Shown here: piece by piece, positions 8,648 to 16,596 of the stretch
Layout: every line of letters starts with the position of its first letter
Position numbering within the stretch: position 1 is the first letter of the stretch
Assembly: GCA_937975765.1 (NCBI GenBank)
Contig: CALJUR010000110.1
Span: forward strand, 1 to 64,000
Reading direction: 5' to 3'
DNA: 64,000 nt
Source: an uncultured Myxococcales bacterium
GTDB lineage: Bacteria > Myxococcota_A > UBA9042 > DTJE01
The notes under the pieces: model-generated
The model's database searches: none
Seen by the model: the letters and a program-made list of their open reading frames with translations, nothing else
Told to the model about the DNA's origin: nothing
Position numbers and translations under genes: made by a program

Positions 8648-8917
8648 ATGAGCCGGTGGCCGGGACTGGCCGCGGCGCTGGCGTCCCTGCTGGCGCCTGT
8701 TCCCGTCGTGGCCGCGGCGCCGGCCGTGCGGCCCGAGTACGGCGTCTACTGCGTGCAGGGGCGGCTGGTCCTGGAACAGAAGAGGATCGAGGAACTGAAG
8801 CACGCCTTCGGCGGGGACGTCTGCCGCCTGGACCAGGATCCCAGCCTCGACGGCGCGCGCCGGAAGGCCACGCGCCTGGGCGGGGCCGGCGCGAAGTGCT
8901 CGTGCAACCCGTCCTAG
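8648..8917 (+). CDS. small secreted Cys-containing protein
   Basis: An 89-residue protein, hidden inside a very long shadow frame, whose ATG at 8648 follows the stop of the Cys-rich lipoprotein gene by 11 bases with a GAGGGGATCG site. It has a signal peptide (hydrophobic 5-24, cleavage near AAA-AP). The mature part of about 65 residues has four Cys (35, 59, 84, 86), enough for two disulfides. No family is recognised. The tight spacing suggests it acts with the large upstream protein. Confidence 0.6.
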   Translation: MSRWPGLAAALASLLAPVPVVAAAPAVRPEYGVYCVQGRLVLEQKRIEELKHAFGGDVCRLDQDPSLDGARRKATRLGGAGAKCSCNPS

Positions 8918-8935
8918 GCCGATCTCCCGGGGTTC

Positions 8936-9646
8936 CTACCAGAGGTTGATCTTGGCGTTCTCGCGGGCGGGCTGATCCTGGTCCTGCGTCAGCGGCACGG
9001 CGACGCCGGTCGCGACGGCGCCGGCGACCACGCCGCCGATGATGGTCCAGAACCACCACTGCTTCCAGAACGACGACCCGGACGCCGCTTTCTGCGCCTC
9101 GGCCTCGGGGACCATCCGTACCGCGATCTCGGTGACCTGGCTGGTCTTGACGTGGGCCCGGCGAACCTCCTCGACGTATCCGGGATGCGTCAGGCGGACG
9201 ACGTGCTCGCCGATCGAGACGCTGGCCTCGACCGGGGCGGCGCCCAGGACCTTCCCGTCCACCTGGACCTGCACGCCCGCGGGGGTGGCCAGGATCTTCA
9301 GGGTGCCGGAGTACAGGACCAGGTCGGCCTCGACCTCGGAGGTCGATCCGGCGGCGATGTCGAAGACCTCGGAGTAGGGCAGGTATCCCTCCTTCGACAC
9401 CCGGATGGTGTGCGGGCCGGGCTTCAGGCGGATCGGGACCTTGATCGGCGTCACGCCGCGGATGGCCGAGTCGCGTCCCTCGTCGATGACGTACTCGGCG
9501 CCGTCCACCAGGCAGATCAGGGACAGGCTGCCGGTGGTGGGGGCGGGCGCGGCGCGGGCCGGTGCGGGGCGGGCGAGGGCCAGGGAGGGGGCCAGCGAGA
9601 GCAGGAAGGCCCAGCAGGTCAGTGCGGCCAGGATGCGGCGCGTCAT
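8936..9646 (-). CDS. PEGA-domain membrane-anchored protein
   Basis: A 236-residue exported protein. It has a signal peptide (about 1-26) and two consecutive PEGA-type beta modules: about residues 70-115, ending in a KEGYLPYSEVFDI segment, and about 117-175, ending in HPGYVEEV. A C-terminal hydrophobic helix (about 195-222) precedes a short charged tail. PEGA modules are surface-associated folds of unclear ligand. The start at 9646 is preceded by GGAGG and overlaps the stop of the upstream lipoprotein gene (ATGA), so the two genes are translationally coupled. Confidence 0.82.
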   Translation of the reverse strand: MTRRILAALTCWAFLLSLAPSLALARPAPARAAPAPTTGSLSLICLVDGAEYVIDEGRDSAIRGVTPIKVPIRLKPGPHTIRVSKEGYLPYSEVFDIAAGSTSEVEADLVLYSGTLKILATPAGVQVQVDGKVLGAAPVEASVSIGEHVVRLTHPGYVEEVRRAHVKTSQVTEIAVRMVPEAEAQKAASGSSFWKQWWFWTIIGGVVAGAVATGVAVPLTQDQDQPARENAKINLW

Positions 9647-10257
9647 TGCGGACCTCCGCGGGGAGAGTGCCCGTTGTCGCCAGCGGACAGCACGGCCGCG
9701 TTGGCGCGCACCGTGGCCAGGTTCTCGCGCAGGGTCACCACGCCGGGCAGTTCCCGGGCGGGCGCCAGGAAGATGTTCGTCCGCCACTTGCCGGACGCGT
9801 CGGCGGCGAAGTCCAGCATGTCGCCGGACTTGAGGATCACGGTCGCCTTCGAGTCCGCGCGCCGGATCTCGACGATCCTGCGGGCGTCGGGGTCCCGGGG
9901 GGCCTTCAGCCGCCGGGGGTCCAGCATCGCCTGGAACAGCGACGCGCCGGTCGTGCCGCCGCCCACGAAGTCGCCGCCGATGGCGCGGCGCGCATCGACG
10001 CGCTCGGCCTCGGGCCACAGGGTGTCGATCTGCGCCTGGGCCTCGCGGATCTCCCGGGCCAGGTCGTCGAAGAATTGCCGGGTCTCGTCGTCCGCCAGCG
10101 CCCACAGCGCCGGCCCGTCGGCGCGGTCCAGGCCGTCCAGGAAATCCTGGAACGACTCCTTGACCGCCTGGTCCTCGGGGGACGAACCGCAGGCGGACGC
10201 GCCGGCGGCGAGGGCCGTCGCGACCACGAGGAGGGGGAGTCGGTGCGTCGTCTTCAT
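9643..10257 (-). CDS. hypothetical lipoprotein
   Basis: A 204-residue lipoprotein with a lipobox ending GASAC (Cys about 23) and a mainly helical mature part of about 180 residues. No family recognised. A longer version starting at 10266 is possible, but that ATG lies inside a TAGAAT -10 hexamer (10270-10265), so the second Met at 10257 is preferred. The mRNA would then be nearly leaderless. It is the first gene of a two-gene unit with the PEGA protein. Confidence 0.75.
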   Translation of the reverse strand: MKTTHRLPLLVVATALAAGASACGSSPEDQAVKESFQDFLDGLDRADGPALWALADDETRQFFDDLAREIREAQAQIDTLWPEAERVDARRAIGGDFVGGGTTGASLFQAMLDPRRLKAPRDPDARRIVEIRRADSKATVILKSGDMLDFAADASGKWRTNIFLAPARELPGVVTLRENLATVRANAAVLSAGDNGHSPRGGPQ

Positions 10258-10264
10258 CGGCGGC

Positions 10265-10270
10265 ATTCTA
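10265..10270 (-). promoter_or_regulatory. -10 hexamer TAGAAT
   Basis: CTAGAAT on the minus strand ends seven bases before the preferred start codon at 10257. One of six TAGAAT hexamers noticed in the window, all correctly oriented just upstream of a gene. Confidence 0.5.
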
Positions 10271-10305
10271 GAACGCCCGCGGCGCGCGGTCGAGAGGGAG
10301 GTGCG

Positions 10306-11688
10306 TCAGCGCACCAGCCGGAGTCGTGAAGACGAGCGCGCCTCGGCGGTCGCGGAAGCCGGGCGGCCTGCCCCGGAGGCCGCGCGGGCGGCGGCGACGG
10401 TGGTGCGGGGGGAGGCGGGTGCGGCCGGCTGGAACTCGTCCTCCAGGGACTCGCCGATCGCGTCCAGGTCGCACTGCAGGCCGTACGCCTCCAGGATTCG
10501 CGACACCTCCCCGCAGCTTCGTTCCAGGTCCTGGCGCACCGAGTGGAAGCCGTTCCGCGCCGCCTCGTTGCGGTTCCAGAAGGCCAGCGGGTTGATCGAG
10601 AAGAACTGCGCGTCGGACTCGGTGGGCTCGATCAGGATCACGTCGCCCTTGAACCCCGGGTCCATCTCCAGCGTCTTCAGGCCGGCGTTCAGGCGCGTGT
10701 GGACCATCGTGCGGATCGTCTGGTTCAGCACGGTGCCCAGTCCCAGTTCGGACAGGCCGGAAGCGGTCGGCACCAGCTGGTAGCGGTTGCGGTTCATGAA
10801 GGGGCGGAACGGGTTGTAGATGATCACCAGGTCCGCGCCCTTGGCGACCGCGAGGCTGGCGTTGGCCGTCTTGCGGACCATGGCGTCCAGGTACTCCTCG
10901 CCGTGGATGCGCGGGGGCACGTAGAAGCCGGGGATCGCCGTCGAGGCCTGCACGGCCTGCGAGATGGTCGCGGTCGGGTCGGCATCGTGGCCGAACACCA
11001 CGCCCTTGGCGGTGTTCAGGTTGGTCGAGACGATGTACAGCGAACTGCCCCGCTCGCGGTGCATCATACGGAAATCGTTGGGGATGTGATTGCGGGTCAG
11101 GTTCTCGCGAACGTACCGTTCGATGCGGGAATTGTCGAACACCCCGGAGGGGATGTAGCGCCCCGCGTGCGGCAGCGGCGTGGCGTCCAGCAGGTCCGAC
11201 ACGAACGGGCCGATGACCTTCTCCAGCGTGCCATAGCCGGGGTTGCGGGCCAGGTCGCCGATCCGGCGGCCCAGTTCCTCGCGGTTGGCCGAGACGTGGC
11301 TGGCCGCCGCCTTCAGCACGCGCGGCCAGATCCGGACCGCGTCGCGCCCCAGCCGGCCGGCGCGCAGCGCCCACTCCCCGAAGGCGGGCCAGTAGAAGTC
11401 GTAGAACTTGAACTGGTCGAACCGCGTCGAGGTGCCGTTCAGGGCCCGCAGCATCTCGTCCGGCGGCACGCCGCCCGCCAGGAAGCACCCGATGAAGGCG
11501 CCGGCGGACAGGCACACGTAGATGTCGAACTCGCTGACCTTGCGGTTCCGGATGAACCGGTTCAGCGCGATCAGGCCGCCCAGCTTGAAGGTGCCGCCCG
11601 AGATCGCCCCGCCGGCCAGCACCAGCGCGATCCGGGGGTTCTTCCGGGGTCTGGACAGGTCGCTCTTCTGAAGGATCGTCAGGCTCAT
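10306..11688 (-). CDS. patatin-like phospholipase family protein
   Basis: A 460-residue protein resembling the patatin/RssA lipid acyl hydrolase family. The oxyanion loop GGAISGGTFKLGG is at about 26-38. The nucleophile elbow is VCLSAGAFIG with Ser61, where the usual first Gly of GxSxG is Cys. The expected Asp-Gly is LDAM in YLDAMVRKTANAS, so the second catalytic position has Asp but not the usual DG pair. Activity on phospholipid is therefore plausible but not certain. Start chosen at 11688 (AGGGG before ATG, TAGAAT -10 at 11714-11709). It diverges from the LD-carboxypeptidase gene. Confidence 0.8.
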   Translation of the reverse strand: MSLTILQKSDLSRPRKNPRIALVLAGGAISGGTFKLGGLIALNRFIRNRKVSEFDIYVCLSAGAFIGCFLAGGVPPDEMLRALNGTSTRFDQFKFYDFYWPAFGEWALRAGRLGRDAVRIWPRVLKAAASHVSANREELGRRIGDLARNPGYGTLEKVIGPFVSDLLDATPLPHAGRYIPSGVFDNSRIERYVRENLTRNHIPNDFRMMHRERGSSLYIVSTNLNTAKGVVFGHDADPTATISQAVQASTAIPGFYVPPRIHGEEYLDAMVRKTANASLAVAKGADLVIIYNPFRPFMNRNRYQLVPTASGLSELGLGTVLNQTIRTMVHTRLNAGLKTLEMDPGFKGDVILIEPTESDAQFFSINPLAFWNRNEAARNGFHSVRQDLERSCGEVSRILEAYGLQCDLDAIGESLEDEFQPAAPASPRTTVAAARAASGAGRPASATAEARSSSRLRLVR

Positions 11689-11708
11689 CCGCCCCTCCCA
11701 GCGCAGGA

Positions 11709-11714
11709 ATTCTA
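11709..11714 (-). promoter_or_regulatory. -10 hexamer TAGAAT
   Basis: Minus-strand TAGAAT 20 bases before the patatin-like gene start, in a divergent intergenic region. Confidence 0.5.
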
Positions 11715-11754
11715 CCTTCGGGGGCGCCCGGCCGCCAATTCGCGGCCGGCGCGG

Positions 11755-11760
11755 TATGAT
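11755..11760 (+). promoter_or_regulatory. -10-like TATGAT
   Basis: TATGAT 25 bases upstream of the GTG at 11786. Its position argues against an upstream ATG start for the LD-carboxypeptidase, because that ATG would lie inside the promoter. Confidence 0.45.
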
Positions 11761-11785
11761 GGGGCGTCCCCGCCCGGAGGTTCCC

Positions 11786-12706
11786 GTGCGCAAGCCGCGA
11801 CCGTTGCACCGTGGCGCCGTCGTGCGCCTGGCGGCCCCGTGCGGCCCCGTGCCCGTGGAGCGCTTCGCCGCGGGGGTGCAGGTGCTGGCGGGGTTCGGGC
11901 TGGTGCCACGATGGGAGCCCCGCCTGTTCGCCACCGAGGGGTACCTGGCGGGTCCCGATTCGGACCGGCTGCGGGAGCTGGCGACGGCCTTCGAGGACGA
12001 CGGGGCCCAGGGGGTGATCGCGGCCCGCGGGGGCTACGGGGCGATGCGGCTGCTGGACGACCTGGCCGGCCGGCCGGGGACGCTGCCGCCGCGGCTGTTC
12101 CAGGGGTTCTCGGACCTGACCGCGCTGCACCTGTACTTCCTGGGCCAGGGGGACCTGGTCACCTTCCACGGGCCGAACGTCACGACCCTGGCGCAGGCGG
12201 ACGAGGAGTCGCTGCGTCGCGCGCGCAATGCGCTGCTGGGGCTGGACCGCGAGGCGACCTTCTCGTGGACGGGCCTGCAGACCGTGGCAGGCGGCCGGGC
12301 CGCCGGGCGGCTGGTCGCGGGCAACCTGTCCATGCTGTCCGCGATGATGGGGACGCGGTTCGCGCCGCCGATGCCCGGGGCGATCCTGGTCGTCGAGGAC
12401 GTCAACGAGCCGGCGTACCGGCTGGACCGGCTGCTGATGCAGCTGGCGCTGGCGGCCGACGCGGGCCGGGTGGCGGGAGTCGTCCTCGGCGAACTGGGCG
12501 CGCCGCCCGGCGAGGAGGGCCTGCTGCAGGCGGCGGTGCGCCGGTTCGCGGAGGCGATCGGGCGGCCGGTGCTGGCGGGATTCCCGGCCGGCCACGGGGC
12601 GACGCTGCACCCGGTGCCGGAGGGCGTGCTGGCCGAGATCGACGCCGACGCCGGGACCCTGCGCGTGGTCGAGGACCCGTACGACCCTCGGGGCCCGGCG
12701 GCGTGA
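11786..12706 (+). CDS. LD-carboxypeptidase (peptidase S66)
   Basis: A 306-residue cytoplasmic serine peptidase of family S66 that removes the terminal D-Ala from muropeptide tetrapeptides during peptidoglycan recycling. Visible family motifs: RGGYGAMRLLD (about 81-91), the nucleophile Ser109 in FQGFSDLTAL, Glu204 in VVEDVNEPAYRLDR and His270 in PAGHGATLHPVPEG, which form the Ser-Glu-His triad. The GTG start at 11786 is preferred over an ATG 30 bases upstream, because GGAGG sits five bases before it and the ATG lies in a -10-like box. The serine hydrolase gene follows 13 bases later. Confidence 0.9.
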   Translation: MRKPRPLHRGAVVRLAAPCGPVPVERFAAGVQVLAGFGLVPRWEPRLFATEGYLAGPDSDRLRELATAFEDDGAQGVIAARGGYGAMRLLDDLAGRPGTLPPRLFQGFSDLTALHLYFLGQGDLVTFHGPNVTTLAQADEESLRRARNALLGLDREATFSWTGLQTVAGGRAAGRLVAGNLSMLSAMMGTRFAPPMPGAILVVEDVNEPAYRLDRLLMQLALAADAGRVAGVVLGELGAPPGEEGLLQAAVRRFAEAIGRPVLAGFPAGHGATLHPVPEGVLAEIDADAGTLRVVEDPYDPRGPAA

Positions 12707-12719
12707 ACAAGGGGGAGGG

Positions 12720-13856
12720 ATGCCCGGACGATTCGAGGAGTTCGCCCGCCTCCTGGCCGGGGGCGCGGGGGCCGTCTACCCGGGCGCCGTTGCGGGGTGC
12801 TGGCGGGGGCACGACGAGTTGCACCTCGGCGCGGTCGGGGCCACCGCGTATGCGGGGCACGGCGTGCAGGTCGCCGGCGTCGGTCCGGACACGGTGTTCG
12901 ACGTCGCCTCCCTGACCAAGCCGCTGGCGACGGTGCCGGTGCTGCTGTCCCTGGCGGGCGAGGGCCGGCTGGACCTGGACGCCCCGATCGGGGGCCCGCT
13001 GGCGGTGTTCCGGGGGACCCCGTTCGCGACGGTGACGCCGATCCGTCTGATGGCGCACGTGTCGGGGCTGCCCGCCTGGCGCCCGTTCGCCTCGGACCTG
13101 GTCGCGTCGCGGGGGGAGGTCGTCGCGGGTACGGGCGAGGCGCGCGAAGCGGTGCTGCGGCGCATCGCGGCCGAGGCCCCGGAGGCGCCTGCCGGCACGG
13201 CCTGCACCTACAGCGACCTGGGATACATCGTGCTGGCGACGCTGGCGGAGGCGGCCGGGCAGGCGCCCCTGGACCGGCTGTTCGCGGACCGCGTGGCGGC
13301 GCCCCTGGGGCTGCGGCGGACCTTCTTCGTCCGCGTGCGGGCCGGGGCCATCGTGTCGCGGCCGGTGCCGCCGGGCGAGTTCGCGGCCACCGAGGTCTGC
13401 CCCACGCGGCGACGGTGCCTGCAGGGCGAGGTGCACGACGACAACGCCTGGGTGCTGGGGGGCGTCGCGGGCCACGCGGGGCTGTTCTCCACCGCTCGCG
13501 AGGTCGCCGAGATCGCGCTGGCCTTCCTGGATTCCTCCCGGGACGAGGGCTTCCTGCCCCGGGACCTGGTGCGTCGTGCCTGGTCCCGGGAGGTGACGCC
13601 GCCCGGCGCGACGCGGCTGCCCGGCTTCGACACGCCGTCGCCCTCCGGTTCCATGGCCGGCGACCGGGCCCCGTCCGGCACCGTCGGCCACCTGGGGTTC
13701 ACCGGCACCTCCTTCTGGATGGACCCCGCGTCCGCAGCGCTGGTCGTGCTGCTGAGCAACCGGGTCCACCCCGATCGCTCCCGCGCGGGCATCCAGGCCT
13801 TGCGGCCTCGCCTGCACGACGCCGCCTGGCGTGCCCTGGGGGTGGCGCGGGGGTGA
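12720..13856 (+). CDS. serine hydrolase, class C beta-lactamase / penicillin-binding family
   Basis: A 378-residue member of the beta-lactamase family (DD-peptidase, esterase or AmpC-like). It has SxxK (Ser64-Leu-Thr-Lys67), the YxN equivalent Tyr164-Ser-Asp166, and the third element HLGFTGTSFW (His-x-Gly type, about 320). No signal peptide is evident, so it may be cytoplasmic, in line with a peptide- or ester-cleaving rather than antibiotic-resistance role. It is preceded by GGGGGAGGG and sits 13 bases after the LD-carboxypeptidase, probably in one operon for murein-peptide turnover. Confidence 0.88.
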   Translation: MPGRFEEFARLLAGGAGAVYPGAVAGCWRGHDELHLGAVGATAYAGHGVQVAGVGPDTVFDVASLTKPLATVPVLLSLAGEGRLDLDAPIGGPLAVFRGTPFATVTPIRLMAHVSGLPAWRPFASDLVASRGEVVAGTGEAREAVLRRIAAEAPEAPAGTACTYSDLGYIVLATLAEAAGQAPLDRLFADRVAAPLGLRRTFFVRVRAGAIVSRPVPPGEFAATEVCPTRRRCLQGEVHDDNAWVLGGVAGHAGLFSTAREVAEIALAFLDSSRDEGFLPRDLVRRAWSREVTPPGATRLPGFDTPSPSGSMAGDRAPSGTVGHLGFTGTSFWMDPASAALVVLLSNRVHPDRSRAGIQALRPRLHDAAWRALGVARG

Positions 13857-13875
13857 CCGTGCCCGGCCCGTCTCG

Positions 13876-13905
13876 TTGACCCCCGCGTCCGTTCCCTGCT
13901 AGTCT
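13876..13905 (+). promoter_or_regulatory. candidate promoter of the CNNM/CorC gene
   Basis: TTGACC (13876-13881) is followed after 18 bases by TAGTCT (13900-13905). The GTG start is at 13936. Confidence 0.45.
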
Positions 13906-13935
13906 TGCCCTGCGCCTCCTGAGGGATCGTTCCGC

Positions 13936-15255
13936 GTGGGCCCATTCGGTTTCCAAGTCCTCGCCATCCTGGTCCTGATCGGGCTGTCCGGCCTCATCTC
14001 CGCCACCGAGACCGCGCTGCTGGCCCTGGGACCGGCCGGCGTGCACCAGATCCTGGACGAGGAGCGTCGCCGCAGCCGGCTGCTGGAACTGTGGGACCGC
14101 GAGCCGAACCAGGTCATCGCCTCGATCCTGGTCGCGAACAACGTCGTCAACATCCTGGCCTCGTCGCTGGCGACGTACCTGGCGGCGGGCATCCTGGAGG
14201 GAATGGGTGTCGCGGGCGCGGCCGGATGGGGCGTCGCCGCGGCGGTCGGCGTGATGACCTTCCTGCTGGTCCTTCTGGGCGAGGTGATCCCGAAGACCTT
14301 CGCCAAGCACAACGCCCGGATGATGGTGTCGCTGTTCCCCCTGACGGCCTTCCTGTGCTGGCTGGTCCGGCCGGTCGCGTGGATGTTCGAGAAGATGGGC
14401 GGCCGGCTGATCGCCGCATTCGGCCTCTCGGTGGGCAGCGGTGGCGCCCCGGTCACCGAGGAGGAGATCGAGACGATGATCCGCCTGGGCACGGCCCAGG
14501 GCGCGCTGCCGACCGAGAAGCAGGAACTGCTGACGTCGATCATCGAGTTCACCGACACGATGGCGAAGGAGATCCTGATTCCCCGTACCGACGTGGTGGC
14601 CTTCGACGTGGATTCCCCGCTGGAGGACGTCCAGAAGGTCATCGGCGAGCACCAGTATTCGCGATACCCGGTCTACGAGGGCGACCTGGACACGGTCCTG
14701 GGCATCGTGACCGTGAAGGACCTGATGCGCTACCTGGCGAACCGCGACGCGGAACCTTTCTCGCTGCGCCGGCTGGCGTTGCAGCGGAAGACGATGTACG
14801 TGCCGGGATCGAAGAAGATCGGCGAACTGCTGAAGCAGTTCCAGCGCGAGCACGTGCAGATGGCGATCGTGGTGGACGAGTTCGGCGGCACGGCCGGCAT
14901 CGTGACGGTAGAGGACGTGCTGGAGGAGATCGTCGGCGAGATCTACGACGAGCACGAGAAGGCCGAGGCGCCGGTGAAGGAGATCGCCCCCGGACTGTAC
15001 CAGGTGCAGGCGCGGGTGGCGATCGAGGAGATCGAGGACCTGTTCGGCATCGAGTGGCCGGAGCAGGACGTCTACGAGACGGTCGGCGGGCTGGTGATCA
15101 CGCAGGCAGGACGCGTGCCGCACAAGGACGAAGCCGTGGAGTTCGCCGGGCTGACCTTCCGGATCCTGGACCGGACGCGGACCCGCGTGAACCTGCTGGA
15201 GGTCCGCCGGACCCGGCCGGCCGAGGACGAGACGGGCGAGGCGGAAGAGGACTGA
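13936..15255 (+). CDS. hemolysin C / CorC (CNNM) family membrane protein
   Basis: A 439-residue inner-membrane protein of the CNNM/CorC family, linked to magnesium and cobalt transport. The DUF21 transmembrane domain (about 1-150) begins with the typical GLISATETALLAL. A CBS pair (about 205-335; ILIPRTDVVAFDV, IVVDEFGGTAGIVTVEDVLEEIVGEI) precedes a CorC_HlyC domain (about 350-425). The family name hemolysin is historical. The GTG start has no strong ribosome site. The C-terminal tail is acidic. Confidence 0.92.
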   Translation: MGPFGFQVLAILVLIGLSGLISATETALLALGPAGVHQILDEERRRSRLLELWDREPNQVIASILVANNVVNILASSLATYLAAGILEGMGVAGAAGWGVAAAVGVMTFLLVLLGEVIPKTFAKHNARMMVSLFPLTAFLCWLVRPVAWMFEKMGGRLIAAFGLSVGSGGAPVTEEEIETMIRLGTAQGALPTEKQELLTSIIEFTDTMAKEILIPRTDVVAFDVDSPLEDVQKVIGEHQYSRYPVYEGDLDTVLGIVTVKDLMRYLANRDAEPFSLRRLALQRKTMYVPGSKKIGELLKQFQREHVQMAIVVDEFGGTAGIVTVEDVLEEIVGEIYDEHEKAEAPVKEIAPGLYQVQARVAIEEIEDLFGIEWPEQDVYETVGGLVITQAGRVPHKDEAVEFAGLTFRILDRTRTRVNLLEVRRTRPAEDETGEAEED

Positions 15256-15288
15256 CGGCCCCCGGGCCGTCGGGATGCGGAGGCGGGC

Positions 15289-16596
15289 GTGAAGGTCGGC
15301 GTGATCGGGACGGGATATGTCGGGCTGGTGCTGGGCGCGGGCCTTGCGGAGAGCGGGAACCACGTCGTCTGCGGCGACATCGACGCGCGCAAGATCGACC
15401 GCCTGAACGCGGGGGAGATACCGATCTACGAGCCCGGCCTGGACGACCTGGTCGCCCGCAACCGGGACAAGCGCCGCCTGGCCTTCACGACGGACATCCC
15501 GGCCCTGGTGCGCGACACGACCGTGGTCTTCATCGCGGTCGGCACGCCGCCCCAGGAGGACGGGTCGGCGGACCTCCAGCACGTGCTGGCCTGCGCCAGG
15601 ACCATCGCGACCCACATGGACGGGTACCGGCTGGTGGTGGTGAAGTCCACGGTGCCGGTCGGGACGTGCAGCCGGGTGCGGGAGTGCCTGGCCGCGAACA
15701 CCGCGCACCCGTTCGACGTGGCCAGCAACCCGGAGTTCCTGAAGGAGGGCGACGCGGTCCACGACATGATGAAGCCGGACCGGATCGTCTGCGGCACCGA
15801 CTCCGAAAGGGCGCGCGAACTGCTGACCGAGGTGTACGGGACGTTCGTGCGGACGGGCAACCCGATCCTGTTCATGGACGTGCGGTCGTCCGAGATGACC
15901 AAGTACGCCAGCAACGCGATGCTGGCCACGCGCATCTCGTTCATGAACGAGGTCGCGGCACTGTGCGACCGGATCGGCGCGGACGTGGACCGGGTGCGGG
16001 CGGGCATGGGGTCGGACCCGCGGATCGGTTCGAAGTTCCTGTTCGCGGGCGTCGGCTACGGCGGGTCGTGCTTCCCGAAGGACGTGAAGGCGCTGGTCGC
16101 GACCGGGCGCGAGAACGGGCTGCCGATGCGGCTGCTGACGGCCGTCGAGGAGGTCAACGCCGACCAGAAGCGGCTGCTGGTGGAACGGCTGGTCGGCGTG
16201 CTGGGGGCGGATCTGTCCGGCACGAGGTGCGCGGTGTGGGGCCTGGCGTTCAAGCCCAACACCGACGACATGCGGGAAGCGCCGGCCATCGAGGTTATCC
16301 GCGGGCTGGTGGAGCACGGCGCCTCGGTGCAGGCCTACGACCCGATCGCGATGGACAACGCCCGCGGGCTGCTGGCGGGCCTGCCGCGCGTGGAGTTCGC
16401 CGCCGACGAGTACTCGGCGCTGGACGGGGCGGACGCGCTGCTGCTGGTGACGGAGTGGGGCGAGTTCCGGCAGCCCGACTTCGACCAGGTGCGCCAGCGG
16501 ATGCGCGGCCGGCTGGTGCTGGACGGGCGCAATATCTGGACCCCGGCCCGGATGCGCGAGATGGGGTTCACCTACCTGGGGGTGGGGCGGCCGTAG
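15289..16596 (+). CDS. ugd: UDP-glucose 6-dehydrogenase
   Basis: A 435-residue cytoplasmic enzyme of the UDP-glucose/GDP-mannose dehydrogenase family, oxidising UDP-glucose twice to UDP-glucuronate for capsule, exopolysaccharide or lipid A modification. The Rossmann motif GTGYVGLVLG is at 7-16, NPEFLKEGDAVHD at 147-159, Lys206 in EMTKYASNA and the catalytic Cys261 in GGSCFPKD. The C-terminal UDP-binding domain holds GLAFKPNTDDMREAP (about 314-328). Start is GTG at 15289. It converges with the rhomboid gene and the two reading frames overlap by 29 bases. Confidence 0.95.
   Translation: MKVGVIGTGYVGLVLGAGLAESGNHVVCGDIDARKIDRLNAGEIPIYEPGLDDLVARNRDKRRLAFTTDIPALVRDTTVVFIAVGTPPQEDGSADLQHVLACARTIATHMDGYRLVVVKSTVPVGTCSRVRECLAANTAHPFDVASNPEFLKEGDAVHDMMKPDRIVCGTDSERARELLTEVYGTFVRTGNPILFMDVRSSEMTKYASNAMLATRISFMNEVAALCDRIGADVDRVRAGMGSDPRIGSKFLFAGVGYGGSCFPKDVKALVATGRENGLPMRLLTAVEEVNADQKRLLVERLVGVLGADLSGTRCAVWGLAFKPNTDDMREAPAIEVIRGLVEHGASVQAYDPIAMDNARGLLAGLPRVEFAADEYSALDGADALLLVTEWGEFRQPDFDQVRQRMRGRLVLDGRNIWTPARMREMGFTYLGVGRP

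Noticed and set aside
3665..8917. 1750-codon open frame across rel and the Cys-rich lipoprotein gene
   Set aside because: It reads against clear conserved genes in another frame; only the last 89 codons (8648-8917), after the lipoprotein stop, look real. Long shadow frames are expected at this GC content.
11756..11785. ATG start 30 bases upstream for the LD-carboxypeptidase
   Set aside because: It lies in the TATGAT box and lacks a ribosome site; GTG at 11786 has GGAGG.
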